Below are positions 42,621 to 53,539 of a DNA stretch of 64,000 nucleotides, one piece after another; position 1 is the first letter of the stretch; every line of letters begins with the position of its first letter. The stretch covers positions 22,624,350 through 22,688,349 of the forward strand of contig CM042030.1 in NCBI GenBank assembly GCA_023525975.1, read 5' to 3'. A program made the position numbers and the translations under genes. Under the pieces are notes generated by a model that was not told the origin of the DNA, made no database searches, and saw nothing but the letters and a program-made list of their open reading frames with translations. Source of the DNA: Smallanthus sonchifolius (lineage: Eukaryota > Streptophyta > Magnoliopsida > Asterales > Asteraceae).

Positions 42621-44562
42621 AGGGAGACACCACTTGTTGGATTTACTCATAAACATAGTAATCAAACACTGAACTTTTAATTAAAAGCATTCAAACATAG
42701 CGGAAGCGTACAATAATTCGATTACAAAACAACAGAAGTCTTAATATCATAAACATTGTCATAACACATAGTCAAATAAACGGGATGTCAGTCTTGTGCC
42801 AGGTAGCCCTCAGGCCTTCGCACGTCCCTTCTTGTTGCTAACTGAAATGTATATTAAAAGTCAGCTAACGCTATTGAGTTCTATTTTAAAACAAGAAGGC
42901 ATAAACATTATTTCTTGTCATACTTTCATAAGTATAAATATATTTATATGTATATATTTTGTCATTTCAATCCTTTCTTTCATCTTTTGTTCATATGTGA
43001 GTACGTATATAGATACATACATTCTTACATTCATTGGCCTTACACATAAGGGTGATCAACCCATCATTGATTTCGTAAGTCACAAAGACAAACACTCCGT
43101 CCTACCGTCGTAGTCCGTCCTCCATAACCGTCCGACCAACCTTCGGCCGTCCGTCCGTCTTAACCATACTACCATCGTAGTCCGTCTGATTCGCCCGTCT
43201 GCCCTAAGGCATCCGTTTCCCACCTGAACTATTTATACAACCTTGCATCGATTGAGGGACTGACTCTACCGTAGTAGCCTTAGTTTAGTCTACCTTTCTA
43301 GACTTTAATTCTGGCTGCATAATATTCGAATGGTCGATCGTATACTGAAGTAGCCGTTAGCATCGTTTCCGTCCATAACGTTTATTCATACATAGCAAGC
43401 AATATATATGTGTATATAAAACAAGATTTCATTTTTATACGTTAAGTCATACTTTCATTTCATTGTTCATAAGCATACTTATCATTCATGTATTCATCAT
43501 GTTCTAGTCGTGTAACACATATATCTTTGCATTTAGCATTCGTGTTCATTCATATCATGTATACAGTTTAGCCCAAAAACATTTAAAATGATTTGCAGGT
43601 AACACATATGTGACACATAGAACTCACCTGATGAGTGGTTTCAGAAGTATACTGGCAGTTTATAGAGTGTCACTAGGGTCACACATAATCTTTATAATCA
43701 ATTCATACAAGATAAGATAATGCACCTAAACAACACTAGACGCTTCTATACTTAGGGTTTGGCGAACTTAAGTAAGTTCGCTACTTTTGGCTTAAGCGAA
43801 GCTAGCATGTTCGCTCCTTTGAGCTAGGCGAACTTGGGCAAGTTCGCCATTTCTTAGCTTAGTGAACATGATAAGTTCGTTCCATGGATCTTAGGCAAAC
43901 GTATAGTAAGTTCGCTAACATTGACTTAGGTGAACATGTGGTTAGTTCGCCCCTTAGTATGGGCGAACATGCTGTAGCGAACTAGTTAAGTTCCCTGGAA
44001 TAGTGCCAGGCGAACTTGTTAAGTTTGCTTGTGCGATCATCTTCCCCAACCAAAAAGCCTAGATCTGCATGCTGGACTCGAGTCAATCAAGACCCAAACT
44101 TTTTACGTTAAACAATTGCTCTTTCGATCATGAAGCCAGATCTATGTTCATTTTATCGTTTCATACGTAAAAATGTGATATTTTTCCCTTAAACCCAAGA
44201 AACCAAAACTAGAAATAAAACTCAGATTTAGACTAGATCTTTACCCGGTTTCGCCTCCTTCTCGTTGCTAGGTGCTGCTGTGGTGATGAGTGCCAATACC
44301 CGAGTCCTTGTGCCGATTGCCCGAGCTTTCTCTATCTAACCGTGAGCCCCTTTCTCTCTCTAAAACTTGAGCAATTGGGAGGGAATGGGAAGAGGGGTTG
44401 GCTGACTGCTGATTAGAAGGGCTTCCCTTCTGATTTCGTGCCCATGGGCCGGCCCTTGGCCAAGCCCTCCCTTTGCTTCCTCATTTTCCCTTTTTATTTG
44501 CCATGGCGATGATCGTCCCGACCTCGCTTATTCCTTTCTATTATTTGAGATGTTACAAGGGA
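42621..44562 (-). mobile_element. Probable solo LTR K (42626-44557)
   Basis: The right end TTTGAGATGTTACA and the flanks AGGGA (42621-42625) and AGGGA (44558-44562) suggest an LTR insertion. The left end reads GACACCACTTG, as if the first bases of TGTCACACC-type termini were lost. A word array (GGCGAACTTG, AAGTTCGC and variants) fills 43755-44035. A TATA-like CTATAAAC lies just beyond it on the minus strand (43658-43665), so sense is taken as minus. No coding region. Confidence 0.65.
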
Positions 44563-45700
44563 TTTAAACCAAGTATTATAATGAAAGATTTGTGTAAGTC
44601 ACAAATCTCTCTCAAGGTTTATGTCTTCATCAAAACTCGACAACAAAATCTCGAAGATATATTTTCTGCTACAAGAAGATAGGGAATAATACTCAGTATA
44701 AACAAATATTTTTTCGAGAGATTTTTAAGAGAGTTCAGCGTCTTATATTCATATTGCAGAGTTCAATAGTTCGTATTAGAATCCTACTAAGTTCTAGCGT
44801 TTGCTTTCTTCGATCATGGTTTGTCCACGACTAGTCTGTCACTTTAACTATTTGCTTCTTTTAGTTAGTTATGAAATTAAAAGTTGATAAATACTTATGT
44901 CTCTGTTATTCTTAACTATTCTTGACCTCATCTCTCTAATTAAAACTATAAATCAATACTTTTATGAAGTCTCGGTAAGTTATCAGGACTATAATTAGTA
45001 TCAGAGCCGACTTGTATCTAATTCAACATATTTCGAATTTACCCAATAGTCTTAAATATATTTTTTTGGTGGTATAAAAAATAACCTAAAATTCTTAAAT
45101 AAGTTATATTACTTGTGGGAATTCATTATATGAGGGGGAATATTTGTGTATTGTTTCAACTACCAACCTAAAGATTGGACTTTAACAGGTTAAACTCATA
45201 CTTATTAAACTCTAAAGTTGTACTTCTTGTCTTTTTTTTTAATTCATCGTGATTTTCTTCCAAAAAAATCTTCTCGTAAAGGATGAATATATATTTTATA
45301 TGTGGTTAAGTAAATTTATTTCCCTAGAGGACCCAAAAATATTTAATTCATCGTTCGTCCAGAAGGTGCCTCATGAAGAACTTCTTCCGGTATCCCAGTG
45401 TTCGTCCAAATGTGAGTACTGACGATGTTTTGCAGCGTTTCTAAGCTTTCTTGGATGGATGATTCTATTAGAGATAACAAGAATTCCCGCCCAAATATTC
45501 AAACTTGAATACTTATATTTTTTGTATTTGTAGATGGTATCAATTAGTTATATATTTCCCTATTCAATGTAAATTTGTTCCTGGTCTTTAGGATGTATTT
45601 TTGTATATATATTTACCTATTGATCAATGAAAAAGTCAAGGTTGATTCTTTTAGACAGTATTAGCTAATTTTCTCCAAAAACCCTAAAATCTTTTCTCCA
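44563..45700 (+). mobile_element. Element P: LTR/leader part of a copia element
   Basis: A primer-site-like TAGTATCAGAGCC (44996-45008) marks the end of an LTR and the start of a leader for the copia gag that follows. The LTR itself is not delimited because K interrupts the region upstream. The ORF at 44473-44682 has no domain. No other gene is seen up to 45700. Confidence 0.45.
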
Positions 45701-46504
45701 TTGCCACCACTTAATTCTTGCCACCATCTCTCTGCGAAGACTACCAACAGCAGCACAAACTCTTCAATCTCCTCCAATGTATTCTCTACTCCCCTTTCTA
45801 CACCCTCTCTAACCCTTGTTATCTTCCCACAATCCCTCAAACTCACCTCCATAAACTTTCTTGGCCGGAAAACACAAATCGAAGCCCGCCTCCATGGCTT
45901 GGATTGGTACAAATACATTGATGGTTCTCATTCTGCTCCTGCTCCAACTACTAATACCAACATACCACGTGTCGATTACCTGGCTTGGTTCCACCAAGAC
46001 CGGCTACTCTTTGGAGCCCTCATAGGTACCTTATCTCCACCATCGTACCCCTTGTCACCAACGCCACTTCATCTCTTAAAGCTTGGAAGATTCTCTCCAA
46101 CAAATATGCTTCACCATCCCGTGGCCATATTAAACAGCTTCAACATCGCCTGAAACAGTGATCAAAACAATTGGACCAAGCTATTACCGATTACATGCAA
46201 ACCATCAAAATCATTGTTGATGAACTTGCTATTCTCGGTAAACAAATGGACCCTAAAGACATTACTGGTGTTATTCTCACCGGTTTAGATCAAACTACCT
46301 ACAAACCCATCATCGATGCCACTCATGCTCGTGACACTCCTATATCCTTTAATGAACTTCATGAAAAGTTAATTAATCATGAACTCTCACTGGTTCAAAC
46401 CCCTACACCCCCTACCAACCTACACCAACATGTTTATGTTTTTGATGATCATACTCGATCACCCTACACCAACCGGACTTCCTCTAAACCGTGGTTATCT
46501 TGCA
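45701..46504 (+). pseudogene. Element P copia gag remnant
   Basis: Copia-type gag: LKLTSINFLGRKTQIEARLH, LHGLDWYKYIDGSH, YLAWFHQDRLLFGALIGTLS, then in another frame WKILSNKYASPSRGHIKQLQ, DQAITDYMQTIKIIVDELAI and ISFNELHEKLINHELSLVQT. A frameshift lies near 46030 and a stop near 46160. Gypsy LTR L cuts it at 46505. This element differs from M in sequence. Confidence 0.82.
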
Positions 46505-48551
46505 TGTCACACCCCAACCGATGGCGGAATCATCGGGGCGGGACTTGTAGACTGTTCATGAGCACAAGGTTGGCTAAATTGAAATATATTAATCATCAAA
46601 TTTATTGCAAACATTCAAACAAAACCAAATCCAAGAAAGAAACATAATTGCAATACATAAACTTCTTTATTTAAATTAGCTAAGTCCAAAGCCTATGTGT
46701 AGCACATCTTGATCAAACTCACACATTAGTACCTGAAACATGAATAAAATAAAGTCAACTAAAAAGTTGGTGAGTATAACACAGGTTTGTATATAGATAG
46801 CATATAGATTGTAAAACAAAACCTTACATAACATGATAAATTAAGGCATTTATGGAGAGCTGCTTATGTGTAACCAAGTACAATCAAACCTTTGTAACTA
46901 GCATGCAAAATTGTGTTGTCGGTAACAATCACCCCAAACTGGGTGGGTTTGTCAGACTCAATAGATCTATCATTGTAAACCGTCGGCTTGAATAGTTAAT
47001 GATTGCACATAAATCGCACACAAAAGTTAGCACAACTAGCACTCAGGCATAAAGCTTAAATTGCACACATGAATGTAAAGAGGATTTGTATTTGTGTTGT
47101 TTGTGTAAATGTAAACAATAGTATTGTATAATGTTCATGTTCCACCCCAAAAAGTGTAAAAGAGTAAAAGGGGCTATGTAACACTCACATGATTTAAAGG
47201 CGTAGCTAACACGAGATACTAGATAGAAACGGGGTCCTCGTAATGCACAACGTTAACCTAGAGTGTAATATGTATTGAATCAATAGTATGCACAATAGTC
47301 TATGTCTAAGTTTAAGGTTAAATTGGGTGTGTGTATAAAGAATTCGGAGTTGTAGGTGTTAGTGGGTTGTACTTGAATGGTGTTGTATAAAATTTGGGTT
47401 AGGAATAACTACATAATAAAACAAAATCATTATTTATTTACTTAGTTATAAAAATAATGTTGGTGTTAGAGTTAATTACGTATAACCTAAATGAATGATT
47501 TTTGTTTAAATGTAAATTAAATAAATAATTGTTACCTTATTTATTTATTTATAAAACATGTAACTTAGTCATTTAGTTATAAAAATGTATTAGATGTTTT
47601 ATAATAAATATAAATTTCTTTACTTTATAATCATAAAAATGTTTAAATAAATTGTGTAAATAATAATTAAGTGTAGGGTTTAACAATAAATATAGATTAA
47701 ATTTTATAAACTTTAAATAACAAATTCTATTTATTCCCAGATTAAATATTTGGTCTTTTTAAATAGAGTCAAATACATTTTTATAAAAATCAATTATTTT
47801 ATTTTGAAAATTAATCCGAGACATTCATTGTTTGAAAAATATAAAAATTATAATTCTGCCAAGAAATTCTAACTCATACACGACTGTGCCTGGGAAGGGA
47901 CACGATCGTGCTCTAACCACGGGCGCGACCGTGCTAGTCAGGGCGCGACCGTGTTGATCAAACAGAGGGCATAACTAACCAAATCATTAGGCACGACCGT
48001 TCCTTGGCCAGGCACGATCGTGTCTATGATTCTAAAACACGACTGAGATTAGCCGAAGGGCATGATTGGGTCTGAGCAGGAGGCACGACCGCGCTGGAAG
48101 CCGGCACGTCCGTGTCTCATGAGGCACGACCGCGCTATATGATTAGCGTGACCGTGTCTGTTCCAAAACAGATTCAATTTGACTAATTCTTATATTGTTA
48201 ATGATGGAATTCATGGGGCTTTCATCCATTAGATCATCACGAGCCGTTTTATATAGATTAATTGTATTTAAAACGTGTCTAAGGTTCGATTCGATTAAAT
48301 CATTTTTGAACAAAATATAGATTCGGGTTCGTGGTGATTTCCATATTGCAAGCCCAAATTAAGATGGGGCTTTTGATCTATGAACTGAAATGATTGAGAA
48401 AAAGGTTTCAATTACTCGGAAGAGTAGCGAATTGATAGAGAACGGTAGGGAGGAGTTCCGGCGTCGGTAGTTTGATCTCCGGCGTCTTCTGCTGCAACTC
48501 CGGCTGTTTCAGTGCGTTCAGAAGTTTTTAGGGAGGATGATAATGCGTTTG
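46505..48551 (-). mobile_element. LTR L of a Ty3/gypsy element (right part beyond M)
   Basis: Starts TGTCACACCCCAACCGATGG, the same start as LTRs A and N, and shares with A the stretch near 46950 (GGGTGGGTTTGTCAGACTCA, AATAGATCTAT). It is interrupted at 48552 by copia element M, which leaves the window, so the LTR end and any internal region are out of sight. A word array (GCACGACCGTGC and variants) spans 47880-48165. It may be a solo LTR or the left LTR of a larger element. Confidence 0.8.
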
Positions 48552-49092
48552 TGTTGATGCACTTTCCTGTGACAACATTCTGGAAAGAGTCTTAGTTTGT
48601 ATTTCTAATGTCTGTAATTTGTCTTTGTATGTAAGAGTCGTTATGTAATAGTTTATCGAGTTGTATTTACTTTTACATAGTGTATGTTGCATTTCTTCTA
48701 AGTGTTTTACGCACTTACATGTGCGCAGGAGAAAGCTCCTGCGTACTTAGCAAGTACGCAGGAAGACCCATGCGTACTTGCTAAGTACGCAAGAGCATTT
48801 GGTCCTGCGCACTTGCTAAGTGCGCAGGCATCAGGTCTGTATAAATAGGTTTGGTTCACAGAGGATAAGTACGCAGAACTCATATCTTAGACGAACTCAG
48901 TTTGTTAAGTACGCAATTTGTATTATCTCTGTAACCGTCGAGTGTTTATAATAGAAAGAGCTTTTATTGTGACTCTCGTGTTGGTTTACTTTGTTTTAGT
49001 TAGACTCTCCGCCTAGTCACTGGTATTCCGCACCCGGTCCGACTAGTAGACCACTTGCATGCAACGATCCGACACACACGAAGTGACCTACA
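48552..49092 (+). mobile_element. Element M (SIRE/Maximus-like copia), 5' LTR
   Basis: Runs TGTTGATGCACTTTCC to GACCTACA (541 bp) and is followed two bases later by the primer site. The word array with GCGTACTTAGCAAGTACGCA occupies 48715-48832 and ends just before TATAAATAGG (48840-48849). The 3' LTR is beyond the window. Confidence 0.87.
48840..48849 (+). promoter_or_regulatory. TATA box of LTR M
   Basis: TATAAATAGG, the likely core promoter, about 10 bases after the last near-palindromic word. Confidence 0.6.
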
Positions 49093-49094
49093 AG

Positions 49095-49106
49095 TGGTAT
49101 CAGAGC
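49095..49106 (+). other. Element M primer binding site
   Basis: TGGTATCAGAGC, complementary to the 3' end of initiator tRNA-Met, directly after the LTR. Confidence 0.88.
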
Positions 49107-49670
49107 ATTGCTCTTGAATTCAAGTGTTGTAAGTGAGTTTGGAGACGTTTTTACTGAGTTTTACAAGCGAAAAGAGGTATTTTTGTTGATTTTTGTGATA
49201 AAAAGGGGTAGCTCTTGAGCACTTTTTAAGAAGCAAAAATCTCTCAAAAACCAATTTTTGTTGTGTATTTGAGCATCAAAGGTTGGTTAGAAACAAGTTT
49301 CTGACCCTTTGGCTCATTTGCATTAATCATCAGACCAATTTTTACCATCTCCGGCGATTTTCAGGTCATCGGAAAAGGTTGGTGAGAGTTGCTGAAAAGG
49401 TATCCTGCGTACTTACCATTTTTGGCAAAAAGTACAGTCTTCTGCGTACTTACTAAATACGCAAGAGTTATCTCCTGTGTACTTACACGTGCGCAAGACT
49501 GAACTTGTGCGAACTTAAGTCATATCCTGCATACTTAATCATTTCCTCCCGCGTACTTACAAGTACGCAAGAGGAAATCTAAATACGCAAGACCATTTCT
49601 CAAGTGCGTAAGGCCAAAACCAAGTGCGCAACTGTGTCTGACTTTTCTGAAATTTGACTAAGTGTTCACT
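49107..49670 (+). other. Element M leader with a second word array
   Basis: No gene. From 49398 to 49625 the words TGCGTACTTAC, AAGTACGCAAGA and variants recur about ten times, as in the LTR. The array ends about 50 bases before the gag start codon. Confidence 0.7.
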
Positions 49671-52600
49671 ATGTCGAATCTTCAGAATCTTGGAAACCTG
49701 CTGAATTATGATAATGAGATCGGTACACCACAGAAACCACCAAAGTTGCTGAACGTGAACGATTATTCTAATTGGAAAGCACGTTTTGAGCACTACATTT
49801 CATATACCGACTCATCATTATGGATACCAATCCTTGAGGGATATAAGCATCCCACATACATCTATCTTGATGATGAATTGCCTAAGCCTATCTCTAAGCT
49901 TTCTGACAAAGAAAAGAAAGCTTATGATCGAGAAAAGAAGGCACTTGGTTCGATCACTATGGCATTAACTCGGGAATTGTTCCATAGTTTCCGAGGGTAT
50001 GACAATTCTAAGGATCTCTAGAAAGCCTTACAGAAGAGATTCGAAGGAAATAGTGACATCAATAAGAGTAAGCGGGATCTTCTCAGGAAGCAGTATGAGT
50101 GCTTCAGATTCTTTGAGAAAGAATCTTTAGATGACCTCATCTCCAGGTTCTATCATTTACAGACTGAGTTGAATGCTTTTGACCTCAAGTATCCAGATGA
50201 AGAGATGGTGGAAAAGTTTTTGGATGCCTTACCACCCAAATTTGAGATGTACACAACCCTGATGAGGGAAAATCCTAAATTCTATGAGTTGACAGTTGAG
50301 GAAGCAATAGGAAAGATTCAAGCTCATAAAATGAACTTGAAAAGAAAGGAGAGCTCTGGAAGACCCCAGATACAAGACCCTTCTATGTATCATGGGAAGA
50401 CTTCTACATCCAAGTCATCTGGCTCTGGAATTGCCCTCTTCACTGGAAATCCTACTGAAGAAGACCACTCAACTGAATGTGGTGGTCATGCTTGCTATGC
50501 TTCAGGATCAGGGTTGGGGTCTCATCATCAAAATACCTCAAGAAATCCTCCTGCTACGTCTTCAGCTAACAACTCAGCTATAGCCAGAATAGCTGAAGAT
50601 CATGTAGCTTTATTCTCATCTTGTATGCTTGCATATGAAAATTTCATAGGTGGCAAGCTTACTGATCCAGAGACGATTGAAGAAGATTTTAATCAAATGG
50701 ATCCTGATGACATGGAGGACATGGATATTCAATGGAATATGGCCATGCTTTTGAGGAGAGCCAAGTGTTTCCTGAACAGAACAGGAAGAAAGTTTATTGG
50801 CGGGCATCCTAATGCCAAGGTCGGGTTTGACAAATCTAAGGCCAAATGCTACAAGTGTCTGAACTATGGACACTTTGCTCGTGAGTGTCAAAAAGACAGA
50901 GCACCTGCCTCTGGTTTTACCCGACCCAGCCAAGGAAACAGCCATGGCCAAAACAATCCAAACCACCACAATCAAAGCCAAAGTGGAACGTCCAATGCAC
51001 TGGTAGCCCAATAGGACGACAACTTTGATTGAGGTATTCATCTTGAGGATGCCATCATCGCACAAACACAGGTTGGTCTCATGGCTGAGATCATGGAAAT
51101 GATGGAAGCAGAGAGAAGGGAAGCTTCTATTGCTGACCCAAAAGAGTCTACTACTGCTGCTACAGAGGAAGAGGAGGAAGCTGAAGGAAAGGAAGCTTCG
51201 GTAGCTGAGAAAGAGGAATCGACTGATGTTGCTTTCATGGCCATTGGAGAAGCAACAAGTTCATCTCATAAGGTAGACTCTAATCCCTTTTCTGTTGTTT
51301 CATGTTCTAAGTGTCTAGGGCTAAAACTTGAAAACTCTAAGCTCCAAGACAAAATCGAACCCCTAAGTATGGCAGCTCTAAACTATAAAGAAAACGAAAA
51401 ATGTTTTAAAGAATCAACTGACACATTGACAAAGGAAAAACGTGAGTATTCTTTAAAAATGAGCGATCAACAGCTTCACTTGGATATTGCTTATAAGGGG
51501 TTAGAAAAACGGAACAATGAAATCAACAAACTGCAAAATGAGATCTTGCAGTTAAAATGCACTAATGAGAAGTTGAAGAACTCTCGCTTTATGGTGGAAC
51601 ACTACGAATCTGTAGTGAGGAAAATGAATGGTCTAGGTCTTGGTACCAATGCCATTCCTCCACCAGTGAGCGGGAAGTTTGTCAATAGCTTAATAGACAT
51701 TGATCTCACTTGTCTAGATGAGTCCTCTGAGAAGGATGATTCCCCTAAGAAGGATGAATCCTCAAGTAAGGCTAACTCCACATCTAGTGAGGAGTTTGTT
51801 ACTGCTTCTGAAGATGGGTCGGTTAACTCTTGCCCTGAAGGAGTAGTATCTGAGGAGTTGTTGACTGAACAGAAAGTCAAGAAAAACATTATCACTAATG
51901 GTGATAATTGCATTTTAACTGAACCTGATGTCATTGAATCAAATGATAAACTTAAGGTAATGCTTTATGGGGGGTATAAAAACCTTAACCAAGTAAAGAA
52001 AGAGGCTTTTTCAGCTCACTTTGGTCTTGGTTACAAAGAAAATTTGGAAAAATACTATACTCCCAAAAATCAAATTGCTAAGGTTCAGACTGCTGTTTAG
52101 AAACCAACTCCTCCTGCTCATAATGGAGAGTTTTCTAAGGCCAGATCCAATGAGCCTTACAAGAGAACTTATGTAGACAAGAGGAACTGTTTTCACTGTG
52201 GCTTGGTTGGTCACATTTTTGTGAACTGTCCTTCTAAGAACCAAAGGAAACGGCCTGTTGTTTCACAACCAGCTGTTATTCCCAGGTCTCCACCAGTGAA
52301 ACCATCTCCCAAACATCCAAAGCAGAATGTGGTGAAACCACCAGTCCAACCAATGGCAAAGCCAAAGATCAAATCTGAGGCCAAACCATCTGTGGCAAGA
52401 AAGGTAAAGCAACCTGCTGTACCTCGTGTATCTATATCTGGTAGTACACGTACTGGTGAGAAATCTATGGCTAGACTATCTAAGCCACAGAGAAGAAGAA
52501 GGAATAAGAGGTTGAGAAAGTTGGAACAGCTGACTAAAGCTCAATCAGGTGAAGCTTCCACAAGTTCACCGGCTGTGGTTGAGCCAAAGTCTCCTGTTCT

Positions 52601-52784
52601 GGTTAAGAATCAAAAGAGATCCTAGAACAAGAAAGTAAAAGGTTCTCAATCTCCTATTCCCAAATCCTCCAAAGAGTCACCAATTTTGAACAGTCATCAC
52701 GACTGTGAGTTGAAAGAAGTAGTTTATTTTGAGAAAGACGGACGACCCAAGACCACAATGGCTTGGGTCTCCAAATCTAACTAA
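49671..52784 (+). pseudogene. Element M gag (long, two zinc knuckles, five in-frame stops)
   Basis: One continuous frame from ATG 49671 (MSNLQNLGNLLNYDNEIGTP). The gag core has PPKLLNVNDYSNWKARFEHY, FHSFRGYDNS and YPDEEMVEKFLDALPPKFEM; then the knuckle CYKCLNYGHFAREC (50850-50890), an acidic region, a coiled coil (YKGLEKRNNEINKLQNEILQ), a second knuckle CFHCGLVGHIFVNC (near 52190-52230) and a basic Pro/Lys tail ending TMAWVSKSN-stop. Five premature stops interrupt it: TAG 50019, TAG 51012, TGA 51030, TAG 52098 and TAG 52623. Each can arise by one C-to-T or G-to-A change from Trp, Gln or similar codons. Long gag with an extension is a feature of SIRE/Maximus elements. Confidence 0.85.
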
Positions 52785-52797
52785 TTCTTTTTTGTTA

Positions 52798-53539
52798 CTC
52801 GTGCAGGGACGTCCGAAGGGTACTATCTCAAACAGCTGGTATGTAGATAGTGGATGTTCCAGGCACATGACAGGAAACATGGCCCTGCTTCAAGACGTTA
52901 AACCATTCAGAGGCGGCTATGTGGCCTTTGCCGGAGAAAAAGGCGGCAGCATCACGTGTCAAGGCGTGGTTTCAAACGGTTGTGTCAGCTTTGACAATGT
53001 CAACTTCTGCGAGCAGCTGAAGCATAACCTGTTGAGTGCCTCCCAAATGTGTCATAAGGAGTACTCGGTGATGTTTGACAAGTCAGAATGCCTGATTCTC
53101 AAACCTGGTTTTGAGGTTCCCGAAGACTGGATTCTGATGAGAGCACCAAGAACGAATGACACATATCAGATCGATATGAGCGTTGTAACAACCATCTCAT
53201 TAGTTGCTACTTGTTTGCTTACAAAAGCGACAGAGCTTGACTCTATCTTGTGGCATAGGAAACTCGGACATATTTCGTATCGTAAAATGAATCATCTTGT
53301 CCGAAACGGTTTGGTAACCGGGGTTCCTAAGTTGAGGTTTACCGTTACAGATGACTGTATGCCTTGTAAAAAGGGCAAACAGCAACGGAAGTCTCACATG
53401 CCCAAGCTCCAAAACTCTATTGATACCCCTCTGGAGCTATTACACATGGATCTGTTTGGCCCCATAAGTATCAGGAGTATTGGAGGTAAGTCGTTATGTC
53501 TGGTTGTAACTGATGATTTCTCACGTTTTTCTTGGGTGC
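52798..53539 (+). pseudogene. Element M pol, protease and start of integrase
   Basis: In a frame different from gag, after the gag stop. Protease: SNSWYVDSGCSRHMTGN with the active-site DSG. Pre-integrase zinc region: LDSILWHRKLGHISYRKMNH ... CMPCKKGKQQRKSH. Integrase core start: PLELLHMDLFGPISIRSIGG and VVTDDFSRFSWV, with the first catalytic Asp in HMDLFGP. The frame is open until element N interrupts it at 53540. Order protease, integrase, RT is the Ty1/copia order. Confidence 0.9.
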
